Assembly (NCBI RefSeq): GCF_003131205.1
Contig: NZ_QFFY01000002.1
Location: 333,016 to 397,015 of the forward strand
Origin: Occallatibacter savannae
GTDB lineage: Bacteria > Acidobacteriota > Terriglobia > Terriglobales > Acidobacteriaceae
DNA: 64,000 nt
Direction: 5' to 3'
Both the position numbers and the translations under genes were made by a program. Below are positions 25,114 through 33,488 of the stretch, piece by piece. The notes beneath the pieces are model-generated. The model ran no database searches. It saw only the letters and a program-made list of their open reading frames with translations, and was not told the origin of the DNA. The stretch's first letter is position 1; each line of letters opens with the position of its first letter.

Positions 25114-25965
25114 ATGGCCGAGAAGCAAAACCAAGCTGCATATCCCAGTTCACCCGTTGACTTTACGGGGTGGCAGCGGAAATTCAACGAACTGCTCAAA
25201 AATGGTTCTGATGCCCATCGAGGCTTACAGAAGTGGGTTCAGAATGAGAAACGGCAACGCGAAGCGAACATCGCGCAATTTAATCGGGCGATCGAGCACC
25301 ATGGATTGACCCAAGAGGCTGCGAAGAAGTTACTCGACGATCGTGAAAAGCCCGATAGCGCCCGCACCGATTTGATTGAGCGTCTGTATCGGGAATCGAA
25401 CCCAGTAGAAGTGAAAAGCTCCCCTCTTTCTAAGAGCGACATGCAACTTATAAGTCGAATGAAGCGACTGGCCCAAGAGATCGAGGCTTTCGCGATCCAG
25501 ATCGACAAAGGGCCACAGACTTTGAGCACTCAGGATGGCTTTTTCGAGGTAACCATTGGTGCTTTACGCAATCCGTGCCTTGGGCTTTCATCGCTCCTTT
25601 CTCAGCAAGTAGACCGAATACTGAGACCATATACCCAAGCACCAGACATTATCGACCGCTGCTTGCCGCTGATATTTGTGATGGAGGATAGGGCCGGTCT
25701 GAGCCAGCGAGAGTGTCATGACCTAATCAGGATCGCGTTGCTTGCCCATGGGTGCGGCCATGCTGAAGTGGCCCCGTTCGCTGAGAGGAGGGAATCCGAC
25801 TCGATAAGCAGAGGCACCATTCGCAATAGAAAGCGGTCAACGAAACAAGACTTTTTCGACTCTATCCACACCATGCTTTATGGATCAGAATCGGTGAAAG
25901 AAGCCCGGAAGAACACGAAAAAGCCGATCAAGAACGGGTCCTCTCGCGATGCATCGGGGAAATAG
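25114..25965 (+). CDS. Hypothetical protein, possibly leaderless
   Basis: 283 residues, unrecognised. The N-terminal half is helical and charged (FNELLKNGSDAHRGLQKWVQNEKRQREANIAQFNRAIEHH); the C-terminus is Lys-rich. No Shine-Dalgarno before ATG 25114, but TACACT lies nine bases upstream, so transcription may start at or next to the ATG. Context is the integrase-proximal part of the element. Confidence 0.65.
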   Translation: MAEKQNQAAYPSSPVDFTGWQRKFNELLKNGSDAHRGLQKWVQNEKRQREANIAQFNRAIEHHGLTQEAAKKLLDDREKPDSARTDLIERLYRESNPVEVKSSPLSKSDMQLISRMKRLAQEIEAFAIQIDKGPQTLSTQDGFFEVTIGALRNPCLGLSSLLSQQVDRILRPYTQAPDIIDRCLPLIFVMEDRAGLSQRECHDLIRIALLAHGCGHAEVAPFAERRESDSISRGTIRNRKRSTKQDFFDSIHTMLYGSESVKEARKNTKKPIKNGSSRDASGK

Positions 25966-26071
25966 TTGATGCCGCAATAACGACAAATTCCTCCCCACCC
26001 TCCTTTCATTTTTCGCTCGACAATGTCTTCATGGCAAGCGCGGATTGCGCTCCGATCTCCGGTAGCCATTG

Positions 26072-26162
26072 TGTCACGTGTGAGTAGCCACCGCGTGACA
26101 GTGACACTCGGAACGGGACGAAAAGTTATGTCACAACGGAGGCTTGTTTGTGACATGTGACA
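26072..26162. promoter_or_regulatory. Cluster of six GTGACA/TGTCAC boxes
   Basis: TGTCAC at 26072 and 26129; GTGACA at 26095, 26101, 26150 and 26157. Two pairs are immediate tandem or near-tandem (26095/26101, 26150/26157). The cluster fills the 5' region of the zinc-ribbon/AlkB-like operon whose first ATG is 26189. It is likely a binding array for a regulator, or iterons of a replication origin. Confidence 0.55.
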
Positions 26163-26188
26163 GCGGGTGCCATGGGAAGGTCAGAAAA

Positions 26189-26917
26189 ATGCTCAAAAGA
26201 TGCAGGGTGTGCCAGACGGAAAAATCTATTGCTGCCGGGGAGGTATGCGGTGCGTGCCGCATGGCAAAATCACGTGCTCGACAGCAGGGTGAAGATGTCA
26301 CACGAACAAGTCGCATGTTGGAAAGAGCCCAGCAGAAGAAAGAAAAAGAGGACAATGACTTCCGCGTGAATGGACTGAGAGTGCTGGGCCTCGTGAGCAA
26401 GATGAGATCACGAATGCTGCCCGAAGAAGTCACAATGATCCGAGCGATAATGGAGCAATACACGCGACCAATCGACAATGTCGCTTGGTTGAAACCGAAC
26501 GCCATAGCAAATCTCGTCGAGAGCGGCGATCTCGTGGAAGATCAGAAGTGGGACGAGGAACCTGAGATGTCGGCATTGCCTTCAATCGAAGACTTGCGGG
26601 GAACTGCACCTTGTGATTTGCGGAACGAGGTAGTGACCGCACTTTTGGCTCAAGGATTCAAGAAATCTGCGATCAACGATGCAGCGAACAAGTTGAGTTG
26701 GAGCAATGGAGAGTCTTTCGATCAGAAGCTGAGATCGATGCTGACGAGTCTGAGACCGACAGAACGACCAACGAATCAGGGGACTTCGAACAACCCCCGA
26801 TTTGTTGATTCAGGGCCAGAACAGGACTCAGAGGCAGTAGCGGCAGAGCCGACAGCGGATCCCGCAGTAACCCTGCCTCCAACAATTCCACAGCGAGTGA
26901 AGGCGGTGAGCGCATGA
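26189..26917 (+). CDS. Zinc-ribbon protein with RuvA-C/UBA-like segment
   Basis: About 242 residues. The track's first codon is a TTG inside the box cluster; ATG 26189, with GGAAGG upstream, is preferred. Zinc ribbon: CRVCQTEKSIAAGEVCGACRM (C-x2-C...C-x2-C). A basic helical region follows, then DLRNEVVTALLAQGFKKSAINDAANKLSW, which resembles the three-helix C-terminal domain of RuvA, then a Pro/Thr-rich tail. Overlaps the AlkB-like gene by ATGA. Function unknown; DNA binding is plausible. Confidence 0.6.
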   Translation: MLKRCRVCQTEKSIAAGEVCGACRMAKSRARQQGEDVTRTSRMLERAQQKKEKEDNDFRVNGLRVLGLVSKMRSRMLPEEVTMIRAIMEQYTRPIDNVAWLKPNAIANLVESGDLVEDQKWDEEPEMSALPSIEDLRGTAPCDLRNEVVTALLAQGFKKSAINDAANKLSWSNGESFDQKLRSMLTSLRPTERPTNQGTSNNPRFVDSGPEQDSEAVAAEPTADPAVTLPPTIPQRVKAVSA

Positions 26918-27537
26918 AGCCAACAATTTATCGTCTTGGAGACGGGGCAGAACTCCATCTCTACCCTCAATGGGTCAAGAATCCCCAGTTGAGCTTTGAG
27001 GAGGCTCTCAAGCTATCGTGGACTGATGAGATTGTCACGATGTACGCCAAGCAAAACCTCATCGAGCGACGGACTGTTAATTATGGCCTTCCGTACTCCT
27101 ACAACAAGACCGCGAAGTCTTCAGTGGACTGGGAGCCCCTTGCTCTAGAATTGAAGGAAAGTCTGGATGTCGCCTTCGGAGTCGATTTCCAGCAGTGCGC
27201 TTGCAATGAATATGGCACCCGTTCCGCGTACATCGGGCCGCATCACGACAAAGATACGGTAATCGAAGGACAAAAGCGGGAGCCCCTCTACATCGCCTCA
27301 ATTTCTCTGGGAGCCGAACGGAAGATGGTTCTAACACCCCCCGATGCCAACCTGAAGGGAGTGGCGATAACGGTGAATAGCCTGATGAACGTGCCCGGTG
27401 CGGTTGGAATAGACCTCCCTTCTGGAAGCTTGGTGCTGTTCGCGAACAGCTTCAATAGGTATTGGAAGCACTCGATCCCGAAGGATACAAGAAAGGTAGA
27501 AGGTAAGCGGATCAGTCTGACATATCGGCACTTCTGA
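26914..27537 (+). CDS. AlkB-like 2-oxoglutarate/Fe(II) dioxygenase
   Basis: 207 residues. Jelly-roll signature: iron-binding H-x-D in IGPHHDKDT, the distal His in RYWKHSIPKD, and the 2OG-binding arginines in GKRISLTYR. PLYIASISLGAERKMVL and LPSGSLVLFANSFNRYW are typical strand segments. AlkB relatives repair alkylated DNA/RNA or modify bases; carriage next to a zinc-ribbon protein on a mobile element suggests DNA-directed activity, which is inference. Convergent with the DnaC-like gene. Confidence 0.85.
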   Translation: MKPTIYRLGDGAELHLYPQWVKNPQLSFEEALKLSWTDEIVTMYAKQNLIERRTVNYGLPYSYNKTAKSSVDWEPLALELKESLDVAFGVDFQQCACNEYGTRSAYIGPHHDKDTVIEGQKREPLYIASISLGAERKMVLTPPDANLKGVAITVNSLMNVPGAVGIDLPSGSLVLFANSFNRYWKHSIPKDTRKVEGKRISLTYRHF

Positions 27538-27608
27538 CGACGTGCTAGTGCAGGTGGAAGATCGATCCAAGTCAACTCGTCTAGTGACATTGTGGCATCC
27601 AGCATCAT

Positions 27609-28547
27609 TCAGTTACCCTTCCGGCAATTGACCATGAGACAGTTGTCTGAGATCCTCCGCCATACCGCTTCTCCCGTGATGTTGATGTTTTCGTTGTCAG
27701 TCTGATAGAGCCATTTCTGAAACGATTCCAACGACGTATGATTTGTTGTCATGATGAGACGACCCTTGACCTCATCAATGGCGCAAACGATCTCGAATAA
27801 TTTGTTTATCTTGAATTCCGTCAGGCGGCTCTTATCGACCTCCTCAATCGCGATTACCGGGGTACGTCCCTTGGCGGCTGATTCGCGAATGAGACGAGGC
27901 GTCAGCGACGGCGCAGGAGCATTTTCCGGATGATTTTGGTAATCGAGATACTCGCCAATCAGCCTGTCCCAGTTGATGTAGTGTAGCCAGAAGGTGGTGT
28001 CGATCTTATATGGATAGCCATACTCGTCCAAGATGAGACCGATGTTCCAGTTCAGTTCCAGATGAAACCTCATCAGAGCCGTAGCGAACGTCGTCTTGCT
28101 TGTGCCGGGAGGGCCGTAGAAGAAAAAGCTGGAGTTCTTGTTTTCACAGACGTATTTGATGGTCTTTTCCTGTCTCTCAAGGCTCATCTGTGACTTTTCT
28201 GACGGCTTGATACTCCATAGGCTGGAACGCAGGTACCGCTCTGGCAAGAGACGCTTTAAGAACTTTGTCTTCCGACGGATGACAAGCTGGCACAAACATG
28301 CGGTCTGTTCCTTCATCGTGCGGTCGCTTCCTTCCAACTGCCTTGTGTACTCAACGACCTGCTTCCCCGCACAGATTGGGCAAGGCTGATCCCCGAACAT
28401 GATGGCATCGTGCTGTGACGGTGTCCACGACCGGATGCCCTTGGGATAGGCCCAGAGCGGGTTGTCGATCACCCGCCACTGAGGAGTCCCGTGCTTCTGA
28501 TTCAATTCTGCCTGACGCTTTAGTGCCTCAAATTCGTTTTCAGTCAT
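27609..28547 (-). CDS. DnaC/IstB-like helicase-loader ATPase
   Basis: 312 residues. N-terminal zinc-binding region (CPICAGKQVV...CLC), then a P-loop ATPase: Walker A FFFYGPPGTSKTTFATAL, Walker B TPVIAIEEVDKSR, sensor 1 RLIMTTNHTS, and an arginine-finger candidate, GEAVWRRISDNCLMV. Phage and plasmid loaders of this type place the replicative helicase at the origin. GGAGG precedes ATG 28547 within the tail of the upstream gene. Last gene of the minus-strand replication block. Confidence 0.85.
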   Translation of the reverse strand: MTENEFEALKRQAELNQKHGTPQWRVIDNPLWAYPKGIRSWTPSQHDAIMFGDQPCPICAGKQVVEYTRQLEGSDRTMKEQTACLCQLVIRRKTKFLKRLLPERYLRSSLWSIKPSEKSQMSLERQEKTIKYVCENKNSSFFFYGPPGTSKTTFATALMRFHLELNWNIGLILDEYGYPYKIDTTFWLHYINWDRLIGEYLDYQNHPENAPAPSLTPRLIRESAAKGRTPVIAIEEVDKSRLTEFKINKLFEIVCAIDEVKGRLIMTTNHTSLESFQKWLYQTDNENINITGEAVWRRISDNCLMVNCRKGN

Positions 28548-28549
28548 CT

Positions 28550-29404
28550 CTAATCCTCCATTCCACGAGTTTTGTATCCGCCGAGATCAGTTTGTAACTT
28601 TGCTTTGGCGGCTTTCTTGTCGATCTGCACCGTTTCTGGAGACCAACCGGGTGGTGTGTCTGCGTCCAGCTTCCGGACGTATGTCTCCGAGTTCATTCGG
28701 GTCATGTTCGGGTAAGCCTTGGTCCGATACCAATCGTCAGAGCTATGGTCGAGTTGGTATCGGAGGCAGTTCCGAAGCCGCGAACCGGGTACGCCAAACC
28801 GCGATTCCGACTCCGGCCAGTTGCGGATATCAGGCAGGTTGACGCTCGGACGGTTGACTATCGGTGGCGATACGGGCTGTATAGCTTGTTCGGCATTGCG
28901 GGGACATTCGGGCTTGTTCCTTCCCGGTTGATCCCTCGAAGAGAGGGAGAGTGTGGCAGCGTTGCTGCTGCTTGCTGCGGCACTACTGCTACTCTCTATC
29001 TGCCTATCCTCTACTTCTGTCTGCTCTCCTCTACTCTGTTTCGCCCCGGACACATTTTTCCCCAATTTTTCTGCGAAAGCTTGCAGCTTTGGGAATGTAA
29101 CCTTTGTGGAGCCTGAATGGAGAAGGGATGGAGATTCCGAGGAAATCTCTTGGAGAGGCTCTGTAAGGAGCCTGTACTTTTCCAAGAATTTTCCAATGGT
29201 TCTCCGGTCAATTCCGAGCTTCTTCGCAAGGCGTGCTTCGCTCCATGAGATGCTTCCATCGCGCCAGTTCAAAGCGATCAAGCTGATGTAGATGCCGCGC
29301 TCTGTCATCGTCATCCCATCCACCGTCTCGGAGGAGAGCCACTGCACGGCGTAGAAGGGAAACCATGGCAAACCGCTAGGGTTTATTGGTCGAGTATTTG
29401 CCAT
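28550..29404 (-). CDS. DUF1376-type phage replication protein
   Basis: About 284 residues from ATG 29404 (the track runs to 29491 inside the upstream gene). The N-terminal DUF1376 signature is PWFPFYAVQWLSSETVDGMTMTERGIYISLIALNWRDGSI, a winged-helix-like domain found in phage replication initiators and often encoded beside DnaC-like loaders, as here. A long Ser/Ala-rich linker follows, with a C-terminal domain around SDDWYRTKAYPNMTRMN. Probably the origin-binding or primosome component of the element. Confidence 0.78.
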   Translation of the reverse strand: MANTRPINPSGLPWFPFYAVQWLSSETVDGMTMTERGIYISLIALNWRDGSISWSEARLAKKLGIDRRTIGKFLEKYRLLTEPLQEISSESPSLLHSGSTKVTFPKLQAFAEKLGKNVSGAKQSRGEQTEVEDRQIESSSSAAASSSNAATLSLSSRDQPGRNKPECPRNAEQAIQPVSPPIVNRPSVNLPDIRNWPESESRFGVPGSRLRNCLRYQLDHSSDDWYRTKAYPNMTRMNSETYVRKLDADTPPGWSPETVQIDKKAAKAKLQTDLGGYKTRGMED

Positions 29405-29883
29405 TCGGGCAAGTACCTCACTCTCCGCTTTGCTTCCTCCGAGTTTTTTTGGTATCTGAGGATGGACTCCTCGTTCGATTCGAGCAGCCACTCCATGTAA
29501 GCGACCGTGTAGCCCTCGAACGGGAGGAAGACCGTCCCTTTGTAAAGCCCCACGGGCTTCATGTGCTTTTGATTGATGTTGTACTCCACAAAAAAACTAG
29601 TTGTGCTGAAGTCGAGCAGCAATTCCTTATGGAGGCGGTCTCCGCAAATCATCGCGTGTCTTTCAAAAAGAATTTGGTAAGAGTAATAACGTTTGTCCTT
29701 GAGCATCTCGTATACCTCGCTGTAACGGATTCGGCTTGCCTCGCGGCACTCCGGACAGACTTCATATAGACCCGTGAAAACGAAATCCTCCTCTTGAAGC
29801 TCGTTGTACACAGTTTTGGCGAGATGGAGGATGTGTCCGCAAGTATAGGTGGCGTCAACTTTAAGCTGCTTTGGGTAGCTCAT
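29383..29883 (-). CDS. Hypothetical protein of the replication block
   Basis: 166 residues, unrecognised. Possible zinc site: YTCGHILH ... EVCPECREASR. Aromatic-rich C-terminal half (FLPFEGYTVAYMEWLLESNE). The start overlaps the stop of the preceding HTH gene and its 3' end overlaps the DUF1376 gene, so it is translationally coupled within the block. Role unknown. Confidence 0.7.
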   Translation of the reverse strand: MSYPKQLKVDATYTCGHILHLAKTVYNELQEEDFVFTGLYEVCPECREASRIRYSEVYEMLKDKRYYSYQILFERHAMICGDRLHKELLLDFSTTSFFVEYNINQKHMKPVGLYKGTVFLPFEGYTVAYMEWLLESNEESILRYQKNSEEAKRRVRYLPEWQILDQ

Positions 29884-30074
29884 TTCCTGACCTCCAATTT
29901 CTCTACGTCAGCGATCGTCAGACGCTTGCTACCGCGAGACGGTAACCCCGCTTTTCGCGCTATGCGTGTGATTGTTGCTACAGAAGTGCCCAACATCCGT
30001 GCAACTGAGGAATATGTCTCCTCCGGACGCATCTTCTTCAAATATTTGACTAGCTTTTCGTGTGCATCATTCAT
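29880..30074 (-). CDS. Small helix-turn-helix DNA-binding protein
   Basis: 64 residues. HTH: EETYSSVARMLGTSVATITRIARKAGL, followed by a basic tail. First gene of the minus-strand block 30074-27609. A near-perfect palindrome lies 25-49 bases upstream of its start (30099-30123), consistent with autoregulation of the replication operon. Confidence 0.75.
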   Translation of the reverse strand: MNDAHEKLVKYLKKMRPEETYSSVARMLGTSVATITRIARKAGLPSRGSKRLTIADVEKLEVRK

Positions 30075-30098
30075 TACTGCTTTACTCCGTCAATTTTG

Positions 30099-30123
30099 GT
30101 GTTTACCCGAAAGCGGGTAACAC
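30099..30123. promoter_or_regulatory. Palindromic operator candidate
   Basis: GTGTTTACCCG-AAAG-CGGGTAACAC: arms pair over ten positions with one extra T on the left. It lies just upstream of the small HTH gene, in the only promoter position for the replication block. Confidence 0.55.
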
Positions 30124-30342
30124 TTACGGTTTCGGTATTTTGTTTTTCACTGATTTATTTTCGTTAGCTTATCTATCCGGCTTGTTTGTGATGATCGGCA
30201 ACGAGAAACGGCATCCCATGAGCGTTTTGGCCGTTCCAACTGGGATTTCTATTTTGTCGCTCGAAAATCAACGCAAAAAGTGCGCTACGCAAGTCATAGG
30301 TAGGCGGTGATGTGATTGCGAACCGCTGCTGGAGCTAAACTC

Positions 30343-30566
30343 GTGGCAAATTCCAAGGTGAACAAACTCAAAAATGCGATGGACGCCCTGCGGGAAGTTT
30401 TTTCGACGTAGTCGAATGCAGGATTCGATATTCAGGCCGCTCCTACTCCGCCATCTCGGCAGAACTGGGTTGCAGTGAACAACTGGTGTATCAGGTTGCC
30501 AAGCTACGAGGGTGCGGGCGAAACAGCCAGCAGCCTACATCGACTGAGGTCTCTGATGGGCAGTGA
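30343..30566 (+). pseudogene. Small HTH protein gene interrupted by a frameshift
   Basis: GTG 30343 (GGAG upstream) opens MANSKVNKLKNAMDALREV, which hits TAG at 30409. In the -1 frame, without a start of its own, follows RYSGRSYSAISAELGCSEQLVYQVAKLRG, a clear helix-turn-helix, to TGA 30564-30566. The switch lies at the six-T run 30398-30403. Either a broken gene or a slippage product. It resembles the minus-strand HTH protein (TYSSVARMLGTS) in design. Absent from the ORF track because both halves are short. Confidence 0.5.
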
Positions 30567-31172
30567 AGCAAGGTACACCGAACTCCGTCTGCCCTTACGC
30601 GGTCTTCCATACGTGGCACTCCTTGTTGCACCCTGTCCTCGATACACATTCGTCCGCGCTTTCGACGTATTTCGCGTCGGCGCGGAGCGGCGGGAGGACG
30701 GTAGCGTCGAGGTCGTACATCATCTCCCGGATCAAGACGCTGTTTACGAGATTGACCAGTCATTGAACGGACGGCGGCTTCGCTGGTATGCGGCCACTGT
30801 TCTGGGCGACCCGGTGCATCACCGCATCAGGAGGTTCGGTGCGAAATTGGTCGTCCAAAAGCGGATGTCGATTAGGCAGGTACTTAAAACCTTCACCGAG
30901 TCGCACAAGGTCCCTAGTGAGCAAGAAGACCATGCCTGAGCAGGTGATCGCTTTAGCGAGAAGTTGACCAGCGTGCCTAACAATTTTTCGGGCGGGGATG
31001 CGTGCTCCAACCACTACGTCGAGCAAAGGCTGTTTTGAATGCAGCCCAATGCTGGTCTGGCGCACCATTAAGCCGCTTTGCGTCCGGGGCCGGACGATTC
31101 ACGATCGATCCGTTCATTTGGGTTGAAGACTCGGTCAATCTCGGCTGGCCCATTCTCAGTATTCCATTGATA
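30567..31172. other. 606-base region without a secure gene
   Basis: Several overlapping ORFs on both strands, none convincing. The most protein-like reading is a minus-strand 42-codon stretch at 30595-30723 (MMYDLDATVLPPLRADAKY...), but its ribosome site is too close to the ATG. The plus ORF 30475..30939 lacks a start with a ribosome site and changes character along its length. Possibly decayed mobile DNA. Confidence 0.4.
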
Positions 31173-31256
31173 GGTAGTTCAGATGACCATCTAAACTACC
31201 CTACTTTCGGCAGTGTTTCGAAAGTACAGTATGGGGCGAGACGGCACACTCGCCCC
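31173..31256. ncRNA. Three consecutive stem-loops (structured RNA or site)
   Basis: Hairpin 1 (31173-31200): GGTAGTT/AACTACC with inner AGAT/ATCT. Hairpin 2 (31203-31225): ACTTTCG/CGAAAGT. Hairpin 3 (31233-31256): GGGGCGAG/CTCGCCCC, eight perfect pairs. They are almost abutting, 70 bases upstream of the zinc-ribbon gene. Could be a small RNA, a 5' regulatory leader or a single-strand recombination/origin site. Confidence 0.4.
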
Positions 31257-31328
31257 GGCATCAGTGGGGAAGTAATTCTCCTTCCACTTCGAGCCGTTTG
31301 GTCAAATCCAAGTGCTAGGAAAACAGTA

Positions 31329-31571
31329 ATGTCGACGTCGTCACATGAAAGAGAAAAATGCCCGAACTGCGGCCACGCCGCGAGCTACGGCTGGTACGAC
31401 TGCTCCACTAACAGCTACAACCACTGGTGCGATGCCTGCGGCTGGTCTGATTCAAAAGAGCCAGTAACAATCAATGGCGCGGATTTCTGGCGGTTCACCC
31501 GATATGTTCCTCGAAGAGAAGACATCCCGGCCAGCGACATTGATCCAGACCCGTGCCTTACAGAAGTCTAA
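31329..31571 (+). CDS. Small zinc-ribbon protein
   Basis: 80 residues from ATG 31329. The track ORF begins at 31002 but its upstream part spans the hairpin cluster and has no coding character. Two C-x2-C pairs: KCPNCGHAASYGWYDC and WCDACGWSDS. The C-terminus is acidic. Family not recognised; probably structural zinc. Confidence 0.65.
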   Translation: MSTSSHEREKCPNCGHAASYGWYDCSTNSYNHWCDACGWSDSKEPVTINGADFWRFTRYVPRREDIPASDIDPDPCLTEV

Positions 31572-31839
31572 GAGCGAAGATAGAACATTTCGGTCAGGTC
31601 AATTTTGCCAATAAAACTGGCGAAAACGCTACTCCGCAGTGCTCGTCCTCCGAAGCCCTTTGCAGCCGTCCTCCTGTCGAGGATGGCTGACTGGCTGGTT
31701 CAAAGGTCAGGAAGTCGTCGATGACCTTGTGGACCACTCTCCCGACATATTTGTAGCGGCTCCGAGACCGCCAATGGCGCTCCAGAGCCCGATGACAACC
31801 ACACCGCTGGTCGGCTTTTCAGACGCGACCACACAGGGC

Positions 31840-32562
31840 TCAGTCACCATCTAGGGCAAGAACGTGCCGCGCAAGGGCACTCATGCGTACCTGTACCTGA
31901 CTCGGTAAGCCGTTTCTGAAATCAAATCCTTGTCGAACCGCTCTTCGGACGAAATACCCCTGAATTGAGCGGCGTCCCTGTGAGGTGGTGTTTGCCGTGT
32001 GCCCGTGCCAGATAGCGCCGTCGAACAGGATCAGTGTCCCAACTTCTCCGCACGCCAAAACCTCTTCCGGATGGGGAGCCCGAGTGCCTACCATCAAGTC
32101 GTCTGGAGGGCCCGGCCATCGATGCGAGCCGGGAACAAAACGAGTCGCCCCGTTAGAGTTTCGAAAGGGATCAATCATGAGAATGAAACCAAGGAGAGGA
32201 GAATCCTGCGAACTTCGTGGCAAATCTGCGTGCAGCGCCTGCGCAGGTGTTCCCGCCCTGAGAGTTCTTCCGAGGAATGAACTCAGCTTGAAGTCTCCGT
32301 CCATGAACTCCGAGCAGGCTTCGAGAAGCGGCTCATGCAGGAAGACCTCGTCGAAGATGGGGCTGAAACTGAGCAGGTTCGACAGGCGAGTGGTGGTGCT
32401 ACCTACCTTGAAATGCGGTTCGTGAGCAGCGGCCATGGCTTCGTCGTAAGCATCTCTCAATGTATTGAAGCGTTCGGTCGCGAGAGGGCCGGAGAGGGTC
32501 GAGAAGCCAACGTCTCGAACTTCCTTCACGACGTAGGCGGTCGATGTGCTGTAGTCGGACAT
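31840..32562 (-). CDS. Phytanoyl-CoA dioxygenase (PhyH) family protein
   Basis: 240 residues from ATG 32562; the track's TTG 32580 adds six. Fe(II)/2-oxoglutarate oxygenase signatures: H-x-D in QALHADLPRSS, GFILMIDPFRNSNGATRFVPGSHRWP, the distal His in DGAIWHGHTANTT, and the 2OG-binding Arg in GRRSIQGYFV. Family members hydroxylate a wide range of small molecules; the substrate is not inferable. No biosynthetic partners are adjacent, so it looks like stand-alone cargo. Confidence 0.85.
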   Translation of the reverse strand: MSDYSTSTAYVVKEVRDVGFSTLSGPLATERFNTLRDAYDEAMAAAHEPHFKVGSTTTRLSNLLSFSPIFDEVFLHEPLLEACSEFMDGDFKLSSFLGRTLRAGTPAQALHADLPRSSQDSPLLGFILMIDPFRNSNGATRFVPGSHRWPGPPDDLMVGTRAPHPEEVLACGEVGTLILFDGAIWHGHTANTTSQGRRSIQGYFVRRAVRQGFDFRNGLPSQVQVRMSALARHVLALDGD

Positions 32563-32815
32563 TTCGTCACTTCTATCCAAGCGACGAGCCTACCAGAAAC
32601 GTGGTGACTTCTCTGAACCGTCCAAGAACGGTTTGGTGCCGAACAAGCGAATGGAGGTGCGGTACGCCCAAACGACCGAATCGTCCTACGCCGTTTGCTA
32701 TGGACCTGCGGATTACCTTCGAGAGGAGACCTGAGAGCAAAATATCGCCAAGTTCCGAGTAACGACCACGCGCCAACTATGATGAAGGGCAGTATTAGAG
32801 CGGGTGGAACAACTG

Positions 32816-33318
32816 ATGAGCGGTAACCTGACTGGGAACCCTATTAGCCTACTGCTGAATGGCTCCCTTACCGACTGTGATTTTGGAGTCATGGAGCATG
32901 GCTTTGCTCCTCATGGAAGAGACTACAGATTCGTCATTCAGGACAGCCTGTGCCGCGATCCGGGAACCTATGAATTAATTTCACGCATATCGTCGATCTC
33001 CATTACAAGACGCGCATTGGTGAGAACAATTGGCAAATTTCGTGGGCAGATGAGTTCACCGACTTCGCTGCGTGGGAAGCCGCTGGAGAGCCTGAGGGCT
33101 ATGTCTTTGGCACGAACTGATGCCTCGCCTATCCCGGAATTGAAGTTCCCCTTGCAAGCCCAGAGGCAGAAGATTGGTCAAAGCGACTCCGGCGTCCGAT
33201 GTATTCCGCAAGTATTGAAACTGATCGCTTCTGCATTTCGATGATTTTCAGCGAAGTTCGCCATCGCAAACTGTCGGACGAAACCCGAGTAGTTCGCCAA
33301 TCGGTGATTCATCTGTAG
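32816..33318 (+). pseudogene. Hypothetical gene broken by a frameshift and a stop
   Basis: Opens at ATG 32816 (MSGNLTGNPISLLLNGSL..., GGTGGA upstream) and reads well to TYELI near 32977. There one T appears missing; the next frame continues THIVDLHYKTRIGENNWQISWADEF...GYVFGTN, meets TGA at 33118, and then goes on in the same frame as AYPGIEVPLASPEAEDWSKRL... to TAG 33316. The intact protein would be about 165 residues. The track's single-frame ORF (32804..33244) is therefore wrong in its second half. Family unknown. Confidence 0.6.
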
Positions 33319-33488
33319 ATACTCAGGAAGGCGCAAATCGTTTTACTGTGAGGCACAACGGATGTTCCGGGCGAATCACCGGCCATAACGGATTTTGGGT
33401 TGGTTCCGATTTGCCCAGGGCTTAGTCTGACACAGGTTTCGGCCTAACTTAAAAGGGCGCGGCGACAACTCAGATGGGCGGCGTCCGT

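Noticed and set aside
30475-30939. 154-codon plus-strand ORF
   Set aside because: No ribosome site, overlaps the frameshifted HTH gene in another frame, and composition changes along its length. Left as an unassigned region.
33118-33120. In-frame TGA as a selenocysteine codon
   Set aside because: A separate frameshift lies 140 bases upstream in the same gene and no SECIS-like hairpin directly follows, so decay is the simpler reading.
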